In this document: positions 34,439 to 42,135 of the stretch, one piece after another
How the letters are laid out: every line of letters starts with the position of its first letter
Position numbering within the stretch: position 1 is the first letter of the stretch
Assembly (NCBI RefSeq): GCF_023498005.1
Contig: NZ_CP097289.1
Coordinates: 4,898,001 to 4,962,000 of the forward strand
Direction: 5' to 3'
DNA length: 64,000 nucleotides
Source: Streptomyces durmitorensis
GTDB lineage: Bacteria; Actinomycetota; Actinomycetes; Streptomycetales; Streptomycetaceae
The notes under the pieces: model-generated
The model's database searches: none
What the model was told of the DNA's origin: nothing
The model's input: the letters and a program-made list of their open reading frames with translations, nothing else
Made by a program: the position numbers and the translations under genes

Positions 34439-35178
34439 ATGAGCACCAGCGCACTGCCGTACGCAGCCGCTCCCTCCGCTCCCGCTGCTCCCGCCGGTCT
34501 TTCCCCCGTGGGCTCCTCGGAGGTTCCGGAGTCCCCGGGCTTCTGGCGGGCGCCGTTCGCCGCCTCCACGTACCGGGAGATCGGCTACACCGTGACGTCG
34601 CTGCCCGTCGCCATCGTGGGCTTCACCTTCGCCGTGACGATGTTCGCGCTCGGCGTGAGCCTGTTCGTCACGGTGCTCGGACTGCCGGTCCTCGCCGCCG
34701 CATTGGCCGGGGCACGAGGGCTCGGAGCCGCCGAGCGGGGGCGGGCGCGGACGCAGCTGGGGCTTGAGGTCGCCGGTCCCGCCGCCGTGGAGAGGCCGCG
34801 GGACGCGGGTGCGTGGGAGGGGTGCGGGCACGGCTGTCGGACGGTGCGGGCTGGCGGGCGCTGCTCTTCCAGTTCGTGATGTTCCCGTCGCGGGTGGTGT
34901 CCTTCGTTCTCAGCGTGACCTTCCTGGTCACCGGCTGGGTGGTCGCGCTCCTTCCGGCGTACTCCTGGGTGTTCCCGCGCTACGTCGACTGGCCCGGCTA
35001 CCGGCTGTTCGACTACACCTCCGGCGGTGAGCGCCACGCGTTCTACCTGGAGTCGCCGGTGCAGATCGCGGGGGCGTCCCTTGTCGGCCTCGCCATCGTC
35101 TTCCTCACTCCGAAGCTGGTCCGTGCGCTGACGAACATCGACCGTGCGGCGGTGCGTTCGCTGCTCGGCAAGAGCTAG
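34439..35178 (+). pseudogene. sensor-domain membrane protein broken by a frameshift
   Basis: The first frame (ATG 34439) encodes a Pro/Ala-rich start, FWRAPFAASTYREIGYTVTSLP and two membrane segments (VAIVGFTFAVTMFALGVSLF, VTVLGLPVLAAALAGARG), then degenerates after about 34810. A second frame, open from about 34813 to 35178, continues with DGAGWRALLFQFVMFPSRV, two more membrane segments and a normal C terminus (VRALTNIDRAAVRSLLG). Together they match the 'putative sensor' membrane domain (PF13796-like) found alone or before histidine kinases. The switch lies in the G-rich GTGGGAGGGGTG stretch at 34813-34824, where a one- or two-base indel or a sequencing error is most likely. Confidence 0.78.
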
Positions 35179-35231
35179 GGGCCAAGAGCTGAGGGCTAAG
35201 GGCTAGGGCTAAGGGCTGAGGGGCGTCCGCG
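35179..35231. repeat. short GGGCTAA/GGGCTGA tandem repeats
   Basis: The 53-bp gap between two convergent stop codons is mostly repeats of AGGGCTAAGGGCTGAGG-like 7-mers, close to the stop of the frameshifted sensor gene. Confidence 0.75.
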
Positions 35232-36110
35232 TTACGCGTGCCCCGTCAGCCGTGCCGCCGACGCGATCGTCGAGCGCGCCTCGTGCTCCGTCAGGCCGAC
35301 CCGGAGCGCGGCATCGGTGAGGTCATCGGTCAGGGACTCGCCGATGCCGTTCTCGTAGGCGCGGCAAGCGGCCCAGAACAGGCGGGTGTTGCGCTGGCCC
35401 TCGTGCGCGGCGAGCACGAACTGGACCAGGCCCTGGCCCCGTTGGACCGGCGCCGGGACCGGCGTATGCGGGAGCGCGGGCTGGTGGATGCGGGGCGGCG
35501 GCGTGAGCAGGCGCAGCAGGGCGGGCGGGCAGCTCGCCGGAGGGAGATGCGCGGTGCCGGCCACGGCGCTGTAGACACCGTGTTCGGTGCGCGAACCGGG
35601 GCCGACGAGATAGCCGCCCGCGCCCCGGATGTCGATGCCGGGGGCGAGGCGGCCCGCCGAGTTGGGGATGACGGCATCGGGCGGACCCGCGAGCCAGATG
35701 TGGCGGCCGCCGCTCGGGGTCGCCACGACAACCGTGGCCGGGATCGTGAACAGGTGGCGCAGCGCCAGTTCCCGCAGGGCCGCCGGAGCGTCCGTACCGG
35801 ACTTGGTGTCCAGGTCGATGCCGATCAGGTGGTGCGGCGGCAGCCCGCACGCGATGCCGTAGCCGGTGGCCCAGGGGGCGGCGGTGAAGAGCTCGCGGAT
35901 ACGGCGCGGATCGGTCGACGCGTCGTACACGCCGTGTCCGGGGCGGCCGCATTCGCCGTGGCAGGGGGTCGGTTCGGGCTGCTCGTGGTGGGGGGAGCGG
36001 AGCGCCGGCAGCTTGGTGCGGGAGAGCGGGATGACGGCGAGACCGCGTTCGGCGGCGGACAGGGCGTGGGCGAGTGCGAGCGTCGTGGCATGGCGGTCGA
36101 TGGTGGCCAT
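35232..36110 (-). CDS. bifunctional DNA primase/polymerase-type protein
   Basis: 292 residues from the ATG at 36110. Prim-pol fold (PF09250-like): ALAHALSAAERGLAVIPL, a Cys/His loop (CHGECGRPGHG), GYGIACGLPPHHLIGIDLD with the catalytic acidic IDLD, and TPSGGRHIWLAGP with the conserved His. A C-terminal helical tail (about 225-292) is likely a PriCT-like region. Such proteins occur in plasmids and phages but are also scattered in Streptomyces chromosomes; none of the neighbours is a mobile gene. DNA synthesis activity is inferred. Confidence 0.83.
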   Translation of the reverse strand: MATIDRHATTLALAHALSAAERGLAVIPLSRTKLPALRSPHHEQPEPTPCHGECGRPGHGVYDASTDPRRIRELFTAAPWATGYGIACGLPPHHLIGIDLDTKSGTDAPAALRELALRHLFTIPATVVVATPSGGRHIWLAGPPDAVIPNSAGRLAPGIDIRGAGGYLVGPGSRTEHGVYSAVAGTAHLPPASCPPALLRLLTPPPRIHQPALPHTPVPAPVQRGQGLVQFVLAAHEGQRNTRLFWAACRAYENGIGESLTDDLTDAALRVGLTEHEARSTIASAARLTGHA

Positions 36111-36481
36111 GCCGCCATTTTCGTACAAGCGTTCGAAGAAGGGAAGGGGGGCTCGCGCGACGCGCGGGCGAAACGCGGGTATGACCGCCGATCTGCACGA
36201 AGTGGCGGAACGCTTCAGCACGTGCGGCGCCTGGGTTTGGTCGGGGTTCCTGGGGCTGAGCTGGGGCTATGGGGGAGCGAAGCGTGTTTATCGACTTGTA
36301 CTCACGCTTGCGGGGGAATCAGGGCTTCCGGGGTGGTTCGCCGGGGATTCGGTGGGCAACTCTGGACTCGCGACGTCGTGCAGAACCCCCCGGTGCGGTC
36401 GGCCAACTGCCTGGGAAACAGCCGTACTTCAGGTACCTCCGGCATCTCGCCGGTGCGTATCCCCGTTCTGGAGGAATTGAC
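36111..36481. other. 371-bp intergenic region, divergent promoters
   Basis: Lies between the prim-pol gene and a small secreted protein. A lower-GC patch at about 36285-36305 (TTATCGACTTGTACTC) may hold a promoter. The downstream 150 bp form a long leader for the secreted-protein gene. I looked for a c-di-AMP (ydaO-type) riboswitch, common before secreted hydrolases in Streptomyces, and did not find its conserved blocks. Confidence 0.5.
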
Positions 36482-36793
36482 ATGGCAAGCATCCGTACCG
36501 CTCGCGTCATCGCTGCCGCCGCAGCCCTGCCCCTGGCCGCCGCACTCTTCTCGGGTGTCGCGATGGCCGACAACGGCGCCTTCGCGGACGACGGATCGAA
36601 TGCGGGCGTGGCGACCGTCAACGGCAGCGGCGTCGGCGGCAACAACAACGGCAACTCGTCCACGTCGCAGCAGCAGGCGGTCGGCTCGGGCGCCTCGAAC
36701 CAGAACAACACCGCCCAGGTGAACGGCTCGGCGTTCACGGCGATCGACCAGTCGAACGAGAACATCGCCGTCAACTTCACCCATCTCTGGTGA
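36482..36793 (+). CDS. small secreted Asn/Gln/Gly-rich protein, 103 aa
   Basis: ATG at 36482 with GGAGGAA upstream. Signal peptide (ARVIAAAAALPLAAALFSGVAMA) cleaved before DNGAFADD. The mature part of about 75 residues is rich in Asn, Ser, Gln and Gly (GGNNNGNSSTSQQQAVGSG) and ends NIAVNFTHLW. It lacks the paired Cys and motif pattern of chaplins and rodlins, though similar low-complexity secreted proteins are found on Streptomyces hyphae. Function unknown; surface role is a guess. Confidence 0.8.
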   Translation: MASIRTARVIAAAAALPLAAALFSGVAMADNGAFADDGSNAGVATVNGSGVGGNNNGNSSTSQQQAVGSGASNQNNTAQVNGSAFTAIDQSNENIAVNFTHLW

Positions 36794-36847
36794 AGCAACG
36801 GCCCACGGGGTAGCTCCTGGGGTCAGCTCGATGGGGTGTGTGGCGTT

Positions 36848-36879
36848 CTGCGCGGCGGTGCATCTGCACCGCCGCGCAG
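36848..36879 (+). terminator. hairpin after the Asn/Gln-rich secreted protein
   Basis: 15-bp arms 36848-36862 and 36865-36879, perfect inverted repeat; the innermost pairs must open to form the loop. 55 bp after the stop. Confidence 0.8.
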
Positions 36880-36897
36880 GCGCGTTCGAGGTCGGGC

Positions 36898-37000
36898 GAG
36901 GCGGCTCCCCCCGTTGTGGGTCGGGCGAGGCGGCTGCCCCCGGCACAGGAGGTGGGCCGAGGCGGCTGCCCCCGCATCTGAGGTGGCTGCCCCCGCATCC
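36898..37000. repeat. imperfect GAGGCGGCTGCCCCCG repeats
   Basis: Four copies start at about 36898, 36927, 36959 and 36980, with irregular spacing (29, 32, 21 bp). They fill the gap between the terminator hairpin and the igr-like operon promoter. Confidence 0.75.
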
Positions 37001-37012
37001 GGGGTGATCTCT

Positions 37013-37056
37013 TGACACCGCGACAGTTTCTGACGGACAGTCAGAAACCATTGTCG
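37013..37056 (+). promoter_or_regulatory. promoter and palindromic operator of the igr-like operon
   Basis: A TTGACA -35 element lies at 37013-37018. Overlapping the expected -10 region is a perfect 9-bp inverted repeat, GTTTCTGAC (37026-37034) and GTCAGAAAC (37040-37048), with a 5-bp spacer; outer CGACA (37021-37025) and TGTCG (37052-37056) extend the symmetry with an offset. The size and position fit a TetR-type repressor. It does not match the mycobacterial KstR consensus as I remember it, so a different regulator is likely. Confidence 0.7.
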
Positions 37057-37091
37057 GTGCGACGCCCGTACGCGAAGGAGAGGCCGCCGCC

Positions 37092-38282
37092 GTGCACCTC
37101 GCCCCCACCGAACGCCAACAGCAGCTGCGCGCCGAACTGCGCGCGTACTTCGCCGATCTGATGCCAGGAGGGCCGCCCGCAGGGGGCGACCTGGAGGGGC
37201 AGCGCCGGCTGCTGCGGCGCATAGGGGCCGACGGCATGCTCGGCCTCGGGTGGCCGGTCGAGTACGGCGGGCAGGGGCGCGGACCCGACGAGCAGTTCGT
37301 CTTCTTCGACGAGGCCTACTGCGCGGGCGCACCCGTGTCGATGGTCACCCTGAACACCGTCGGGCCGACCCTCATGAAGTACGGCACCGAGGAGCAGAAG
37401 GCCGCCTTCCTGCCGCGCATCCTCAGCGGTGACCTCGTCTTCGCGATCGGGTACAGCGAGCCGTCGGCGGGGACCGATCTGGCCTCGCTGCGGACGAGAG
37501 CGGTGCGCGAGGGCGATGGGCCCGACGGCGCGTGGGTCATCGACGGGCAGAAGATCTTCACGTCGAACGCCCAGAACGCCGACTGGATCTGGCTGGCCTG
37601 CCGCACCGACCCCGAGGCCCCCAAGCACCAAGGAATCTCGATCATCCTCGTGCCGACCGACGCGCCCGGTTTCTCGTGGACGCCGATCGAGACGGTGGGC
37701 GGCCTGACGACGACGGCGACGTACTACGACCAGATCCGCGTGCCCGCCACGCATCTGGTCGGCGACGAGAACGGCGGCTGGGGGCTGATCACCAACCAGC
37801 TCAACCACGAGCGGGTGGCACTCGCCGCGATCGGTATGCAGGCCGAGGATTTCTACGACGCGGCCCTCGCCTTCGCCCGTACGCCCGATCCGATGACGGG
37901 CGAACGCCGGATTGACGCTCCGTGGGTCCGGTCGAGACTGGCCGAAGCGCAGGCGCGGCTGGCGGCAACGCGCCTGCTCAACTGGCGTTTGGTGGGGGAT
38001 GTCGGGGCGGGTGTGCTGGCGCCGGGAGACGCGAGCGGCGTGAAAGTCGTGGGAACCGAATCGGCCGTGGAGGTGTACCGAATATGTCAGGAAGTCACGG
38101 GCGAGGCGGGTCTGGTGCGGGCCGGTTCACCCGGGTCCCTGGCGCTCGGCACGGGCGGTGAGGGGGAGTTGGAGCGGATGAACAGGGCGGCACAGATCAA
38201 TACGTTCGGGGGCGGGGTGAGCGAGGTGCAGCGGGAGATCGTGGCGACGATGCGCCTCGGGATGCGGAGGGGACGGCGGTGA
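37092..38282 (+). CDS. acyl-CoA dehydrogenase, FadE29/ChsE2-like
   Basis: 396 residues from a GTG (AAGGAGAGG upstream). Acyl-CoA dehydrogenase fold: FAIGYSEPSAGTDLASLRTRA and IDGQKIFTSNAQNADWIW are the conserved FAD-contact blocks, and ITNQLNHERVALAAIGM precedes the C-terminal helices. Size and context match FadE29 of the mycobacterial igr operon, which forms an alpha2-beta2 heterotetramer with FadE28 and desaturates a steroid three-carbon side chain. The stop overlaps the next start as GTGA. Substrate in Streptomyces is not known. Confidence 0.9.
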   Translation: MHLAPTERQQQLRAELRAYFADLMPGGPPAGGDLEGQRRLLRRIGADGMLGLGWPVEYGGQGRGPDEQFVFFDEAYCAGAPVSMVTLNTVGPTLMKYGTEEQKAAFLPRILSGDLVFAIGYSEPSAGTDLASLRTRAVREGDGPDGAWVIDGQKIFTSNAQNADWIWLACRTDPEAPKHQGISIILVPTDAPGFSWTPIETVGGLTTTATYYDQIRVPATHLVGDENGGWGLITNQLNHERVALAAIGMQAEDFYDAALAFARTPDPMTGERRIDAPWVRSRLAEAQARLAATRLLNWRLVGDVGAGVLAPGDASGVKVVGTESAVEVYRICQEVTGEAGLVRAGSPGSLALGTGGEGELERMNRAAQINTFGGGVSEVQREIVATMRLGMRRGRR

Positions 38283-39196
38283 CCGATCTTTCGTACGAGA
38301 CGCTGAAGACGTTCGAGGGGCGAGCGGCCGCCACGTCGGGTGTGGGCAAGGACCTGGTCAACGAGCCGATGATCCGGCACTGGTGCGAGGCCATGGGAGA
38401 CGTCAACTTGGCCTATGCGGGGGCGGATCCGATCGCGCCGCCGACCATGCTCCAGGCCTGGACGATGGGCGGGCTCTCCGGGCACCAGGGACGGTCGGCT
38501 GCCTACGACGAGTTGTTCGCGCTCCTGGACGGCGCGGGGTACACCTCGGTCGTCGCCACGGACTGCGAGCAGGAGTATCTGCGGGCGCTGCGGCCGGGGG
38601 ACGAGATCACCTTCGACGCGGTCATCGAGTCGGTGTCGGAGCGCAAGACGACCAAGCTGGGCACGGGGCATTTCGTCACGACGCGGATGGACGTCAGAGC
38701 GGGCGGCGAGCCGGCGGGTACGCATCGCTTCCGCATCCTCAAGTACGCACCGGCGGCGCGGAAACCACAGGGCAAGAGGCCCCGCCCTGTGATCAACCGG
38801 GACAACGCCGGGTTCTGGGAAGGCGTGGCCCGGCACCAGCTCCTGATCCAGCGCTGCGGCGGCTGCCGGACACTGCGCTTCCCTTGGCTGCCCGGCTGCA
38901 ATGCCTGCGGGTCGCTCGAATGGGACACGGTCGAGGCGAGCGGCGAGGGCACGGTCTATTCGTACGTGGTCATGCACCACCCGCCCTTCCCCGCCTTCGA
39001 TCCGCCGTACGCCGTCGGGCTCATCGACCTGGCGGAGGGCGTGCGCATGGTCAGCAATGTGGTGGGCGTGCCCAGCGACAAGGTGCGGATCGGACAGCCG
39101 GTGCGGCTCGAATTCCAGCAGGTGGACAAGGAGCTGGAGCTCCCGGTGTTCCGGGCCGTCGAAGGCATGATCGGCACGGCGGGGGGCGAGGTCTGA
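38279..39196 (+). CDS. ChsH2-like protein: MaoC hydratase domain plus DUF35 OB-fold
   Basis: 305 residues. The N-terminal half is a MaoC-like hot-dog domain (WCEAMGDVNLAYAG; PTMLQAWTMGGL). The C-terminal half from about 180 is a DUF35 domain with a zinc ribbon, RCGGCRTLRFPWLPGCNACG, followed by an OB-fold (GTVYSYVVMHHPPFPAF). In M. tuberculosis ChsH2 the MaoC part pairs with ChsH1 to hydrate the enoyl-CoA and the DUF35 part docks the aldolase Ltp2. All three partners are present here in the same order. Confidence 0.92.
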   Translation: MTDLSYETLKTFEGRAAATSGVGKDLVNEPMIRHWCEAMGDVNLAYAGADPIAPPTMLQAWTMGGLSGHQGRSAAYDELFALLDGAGYTSVVATDCEQEYLRALRPGDEITFDAVIESVSERKTTKLGTGHFVTTRMDVRAGGEPAGTHRFRILKYAPAARKPQGKRPRPVINRDNAGFWEGVARHQLLIQRCGGCRTLRFPWLPGCNACGSLEWDTVEASGEGTVYSYVVMHHPPFPAFDPPYAVGLIDLAEGVRMVSNVVGVPSDKVRIGQPVRLEFQQVDKELELPVFRAVEGMIGTAGGEV

Positions 39197-39197
39197 C

Positions 39198-40469
39198 ATG
39201 GACTTCACGCCCACGGAGGAGCAGACCGCCGCGCGGGAGCTCGCCGGAGAGATCTTCGGGGACCTGTCCACACCCGAGCGGCTCGCGGCGGCGGGCACGG
39301 GGTCGGATGCCGAGCTGTGGAAGGCCCTGTGCGCGGCGGGGCTGCCCGGCGCGGTGGAGGATGTCGGGCTGCTCGGGCTCGTCCTGCTGCTCGAGGAGCA
39401 GGGGCGGGTGACGGCACAGGTGCCGTTCGCGGCGAGCTGTGTCTATGGGCTGCTCGCGGTGGCGGCGCATGGCACGGAGGAGCAGCGGACGCGGCTGCTG
39501 CCGGGGCTGCGGGACGGTACGGCGGTGGCGGCGGGGGCGTTTCCGGCGCGGGGCGGCGTAGTGGTGGCCTCCGTGGATGGGGCGCCGTTTGACGGACCGA
39601 CCGGGGCGCCTGCCGGGGAGCCGGAGCTGGCCGGGACGCTGACCGGGGTGGTGCCGTGGGTGCCATGGCTGCGGGACGCCACGGAGGTCCTGGTCGCGGT
39701 GCGCGATCCCGCGCCGCGGGGCGGCCACAGCCTGTGGAGGGTGCGGGTGGCCGACGCGGGGACGGAGCCGGTGGATCTGACCGCGCCCTGGGCGGCGGGG
39801 CGGCTGGTCCTTGACGGGGTTCCTGGGGAGCGGATCGGCGGAGAAGGGGCGTACGACGACGTCCTTGCGAGCGCGCGAACAGCCTTCGCCGGGCTGCAGG
39901 CCGGGGTGTGCGCGGGGTCGTTGGCCCGTGCGGTGGCCCACACGAACGAGCGGGAGCAGTTCGGCAGGCCGCTCGCGTCCAAGCAAGGGGTCCAACTGCG
40001 GGCGGCGGACGCCCATATGGACACCGAGGCGATACGGGTCACGGCGTACGAGGCCGCCTGGCGGCGTGACGCCGGACTGCCGTACGGCACGCATGCGCTG
40101 ACTGCCGCGTGGTGGGCATCGGAGGCGGGCAAGCGCGTCGTGCACGCGGGCCAGCATCTGCACGGCGGCATGGGGGCCGACCTCGACCATCCCGTGCACC
40201 GGCACTTCCTGTGGGGGCGGCAGCTGGACGCGTACCTCGGCTGCGGGAGCGAAGTCCTCCAGGAAATGGGCGACTTGATAGCGGAGAACGCGGAGAACGC
40301 GGAGGACGCAGAGAACGCGGAGAGCGCCGAGAGCAAGCACAGCGTCCAGAGCGAGCAGCGCAGCGTCCAGAGCGAGCAGCGCAGCGTCCGGAGCACGCAG
40401 CACAGCGTCCGGAGCACGCAGCACAGCGTCCAGGGCAAGCACGACACCGTGCAGGAGGAGACGGCATGA
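39198..40469 (+). CDS. acyl-CoA dehydrogenase, FadE28/ChsE1-like, with repeat tail
   Basis: 423 residues, starting one base after the ChsH2-like stop. Residues 1-360 are an acyl-CoA dehydrogenase-type chain (DFTPTEEQTAARELAGEIF; FAGLQAGVCAGSLARAVAHTNEREQFG) lacking some canonical blocks, as expected for the partner subunit FadE28. The C-terminal 60 residues are low-complexity: AENAENAEDAENAE, then 7-residue units such as SVQSEQR and SVRSTQH. Mycobacterial FadE28 is about 339 residues, so the tail is extra. Its stop overlaps the chsH1-like start (ATGA). Confidence 0.9.
   Translation: MDFTPTEEQTAARELAGEIFGDLSTPERLAAAGTGSDAELWKALCAAGLPGAVEDVGLLGLVLLLEEQGRVTAQVPFAASCVYGLLAVAAHGTEEQRTRLLPGLRDGTAVAAGAFPARGGVVVASVDGAPFDGPTGAPAGEPELAGTLTGVVPWVPWLRDATEVLVAVRDPAPRGGHSLWRVRVADAGTEPVDLTAPWAAGRLVLDGVPGERIGGEGAYDDVLASARTAFAGLQAGVCAGSLARAVAHTNEREQFGRPLASKQGVQLRAADAHMDTEAIRVTAYEAAWRRDAGLPYGTHALTAAWWASEAGKRVVHAGQHLHGGMGADLDHPVHRHFLWGRQLDAYLGCGSEVLQEMGDLIAENAENAEDAENAESAESKHSVQSEQRSVQSEQRSVRSTQHSVRSTQHSVQGKHDTVQEETA
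40279..40459 (+). repeat. tandem repeats encoding the C-terminal tail of the FadE28-like protein
   Basis: A 9/15-bp GCGGAGAACGCGGA-type repeat (about 40279-40330) is followed by 21-bp units AGCGTCCAGAGCGAGCAGCGC, roughly six copies in two variants, to about 40459. All periods are multiples of three and the frame is kept. Confidence 0.88.
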
Positions 40470-40921
40470 CCGGGGGACAGTACGCGGCAGGAGGTGGCGG
40501 TGTGAGGGTCGGTGATGAGCTGGCGGAGCTCACCATCCCGGTCACCCGGACACTGATCGTCTCCGGTGCGATCGCGTCGCGGGACTACCAGGACGTGCAC
40601 CACGACTCGGTGATCGCCCAGGAGAGGGGCTCCCCCGACATCTTCATGAACATCCTGACGACGAACGGCCTGGTCGGCCGGTTCATCACGGACCACTTCG
40701 GGTCCGGGGCGATCCTCCGAAAGGTGGCGATCCGGCTGGGTGCGCCCAACTACCCCGGAGACACGATGGTATTGAGCGGTTCCGTGGAGAAGGTCGACGG
40801 CGACACGGCCACGGTGAAGGTGGTCGGGGCCAACGGCATCGGCAAGCACGTCACCGGCACGGTCACGGTCACGGTTCCGGTCACGGTTCCGGGCGGGACG
40901 TCGGCAGGGGGCGCGGCATGA
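40466..40921 (+). CDS. ChsH1-like MaoC-family enoyl-CoA hydratase subunit
   Basis: 151 residues from the overlapping ATG at 40466. Single hot-dog MaoC domain with the hydratase motif DVHHDSVIAQERGSPDIFMN, which carries the catalytic Asp/His equivalents, and RLGAPNYPGDTMVLSG. A Gly-rich start and a Val/Thr repeat tail (TVTVTVPVTVPG) lie outside the domain. It should pair with the ChsH2-like protein. The stop overlaps the ltp2-like start (ATGA). Confidence 0.9.
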   Translation: MTGGQYAAGGGGVRVGDELAELTIPVTRTLIVSGAIASRDYQDVHHDSVIAQERGSPDIFMNILTTNGLVGRFITDHFGSGAILRKVAIRLGAPNYPGDTMVLSGSVEKVDGDTATVKVVGANGIGKHVTGTVTVTVPVTVPGGTSAGGAA

Positions 40922-42084
40922 GCGTACGTACGCGCGATCTCCTCGGAGGGAAGGCCGCCGTCGTCGGGATCGGGGCCACCGAGTTCTCCAAGGACTCGGG
41001 GCGCAGTGAGCTCAGGCTCGCCGTGGAGGCGGTGGGCCTCGCGCTCGAGGACGCCGGGCTCGGTCCCGGGGACGTCGACGGCATGGTCACGTTCACGATG
41101 GACACGAACCCGGAGATCACCGTCGCGCAGGCGGCGGGGATCGGGGAGCTCTCGTTCTTCTCGCGCGTTCACTACGGCGGAGGCGCGGCCTGCGCGACCG
41201 TCCAGCAGGCGGCCCTCGCGGTGGCGACGGGAGTGGCCGAAGTCGTCGTCTGCTATCGCGCGTTCAACGAGCGCTCGGGGCGCCGGTTCGGCTCGGGCGT
41301 GCAGCACCGCGAGCCGTCGGCGGAGGGCGCGGCGCTCGGCTGGGCCCTGCCCTTCGGGCTGCTGACCCCCGCCTCCTGGGTGGCGATGGCGGCCCAGCGC
41401 TATCTGCACACCTACGGCCTCACCCCCGACGCCTTCGGCCATGTGGCGGTCACCGACCGGAAGTACGCGGCGACGAACCCTGCGGCCTATTTCCACGGGA
41501 AGCCGATCACGCTCGCCGATCACGCGGCCTCGCGCTGGATCGTCGAGCCGCTGCGGCTCCTGGACTGCTGCCAGGAGACCGACGGCGGGCAGGCGATCGT
41601 CGTGACGAGCGTGGAGCGGGCCCGGGATCTGCCGAAGCCGGCGGCGGTGATCACGGCAGCGGCCCAGGGCGCGGGCCGGGCGCAGGAGCAGATGACCAGC
41701 TTCTACCGCGACGACCTGAGCGGGCTGCCCGAGATGAGCGTGGTGGCACGGCAGTTGTGGCGGAGCTCCGGTCTCGCGCCCGGTGACATCGACGTGGGCA
41801 TTCTCTACGACCACTTCACGCCGTTCGTGCTGATGCAGCTGGAGGAGTTCGGCTTCTGCGGACCGGGTGAGGCGGCGGACTTCGTGGCCGAGGAGACGCT
41901 GCCGCTGAACACGCACGGAGGGCAGCTCGGGGAGGCGTATCTGCACGGGATGAACGGCATAGCGGAGGCGGTCAGACAGGTGCGCGGCACGTCCGTGAAC
42001 CAGATACCGGGCGCCGCGCGCACTCTGGTCACCGCGGGCACCGGTGTCCCCACATCGGGGTTGATTCTGGCGGCGGACGGCTGA
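40918..42084 (+). CDS. Ltp2-like thiolase-fold retro-aldolase
   Basis: 388 residues; mycobacterial Ltp2 has about the same length. Thiolase fold: AAVVGIGATEFSKDSGRSE, GGGAACATVQQAALAVATG, and two Tyr-bearing segments, GILYDHFTPFVLMQLEEFGF and LGEAYLHGMNG, where Ltp2 has its catalytic tyrosines. The classical thiolase Cys/His set is not all present. In the sterol pathway it releases propionyl-CoA from the hydroxylated side chain while bound to the DUF35 domain of ChsH2. Last gene of the five-gene overlapping operon. Confidence 0.92.
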   Translation: MSVRTRDLLGGKAAVVGIGATEFSKDSGRSELRLAVEAVGLALEDAGLGPGDVDGMVTFTMDTNPEITVAQAAGIGELSFFSRVHYGGGAACATVQQAALAVATGVAEVVVCYRAFNERSGRRFGSGVQHREPSAEGAALGWALPFGLLTPASWVAMAAQRYLHTYGLTPDAFGHVAVTDRKYAATNPAAYFHGKPITLADHAASRWIVEPLRLLDCCQETDGGQAIVVTSVERARDLPKPAAVITAAAQGAGRAQEQMTSFYRDDLSGLPEMSVVARQLWRSSGLAPGDIDVGILYDHFTPFVLMQLEEFGFCGPGEAADFVAEETLPLNTHGGQLGEAYLHGMNGIAEAVRQVRGTSVNQIPGAARTLVTAGTGVPTSGLILAADG

Positions 42085-42135
42085 ACGCGCGCGTGTCCCG
42101 GGCTGGGCGCGGTCGCAGGGCCCTTCACTCGGCGT

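Noticed and set aside
36111..36481. c-di-AMP (ydaO-type) riboswitch before the small secreted protein
   Set aside because: The long leader is suggestive but the conserved sequence blocks of that riboswitch class could not be found.
36482..36793. Chaplin or rodlin gene
   Set aside because: The product is secreted and Asn/Gln-rich, but it lacks the chaplin Cys pair and motif order and does not match rodlins.
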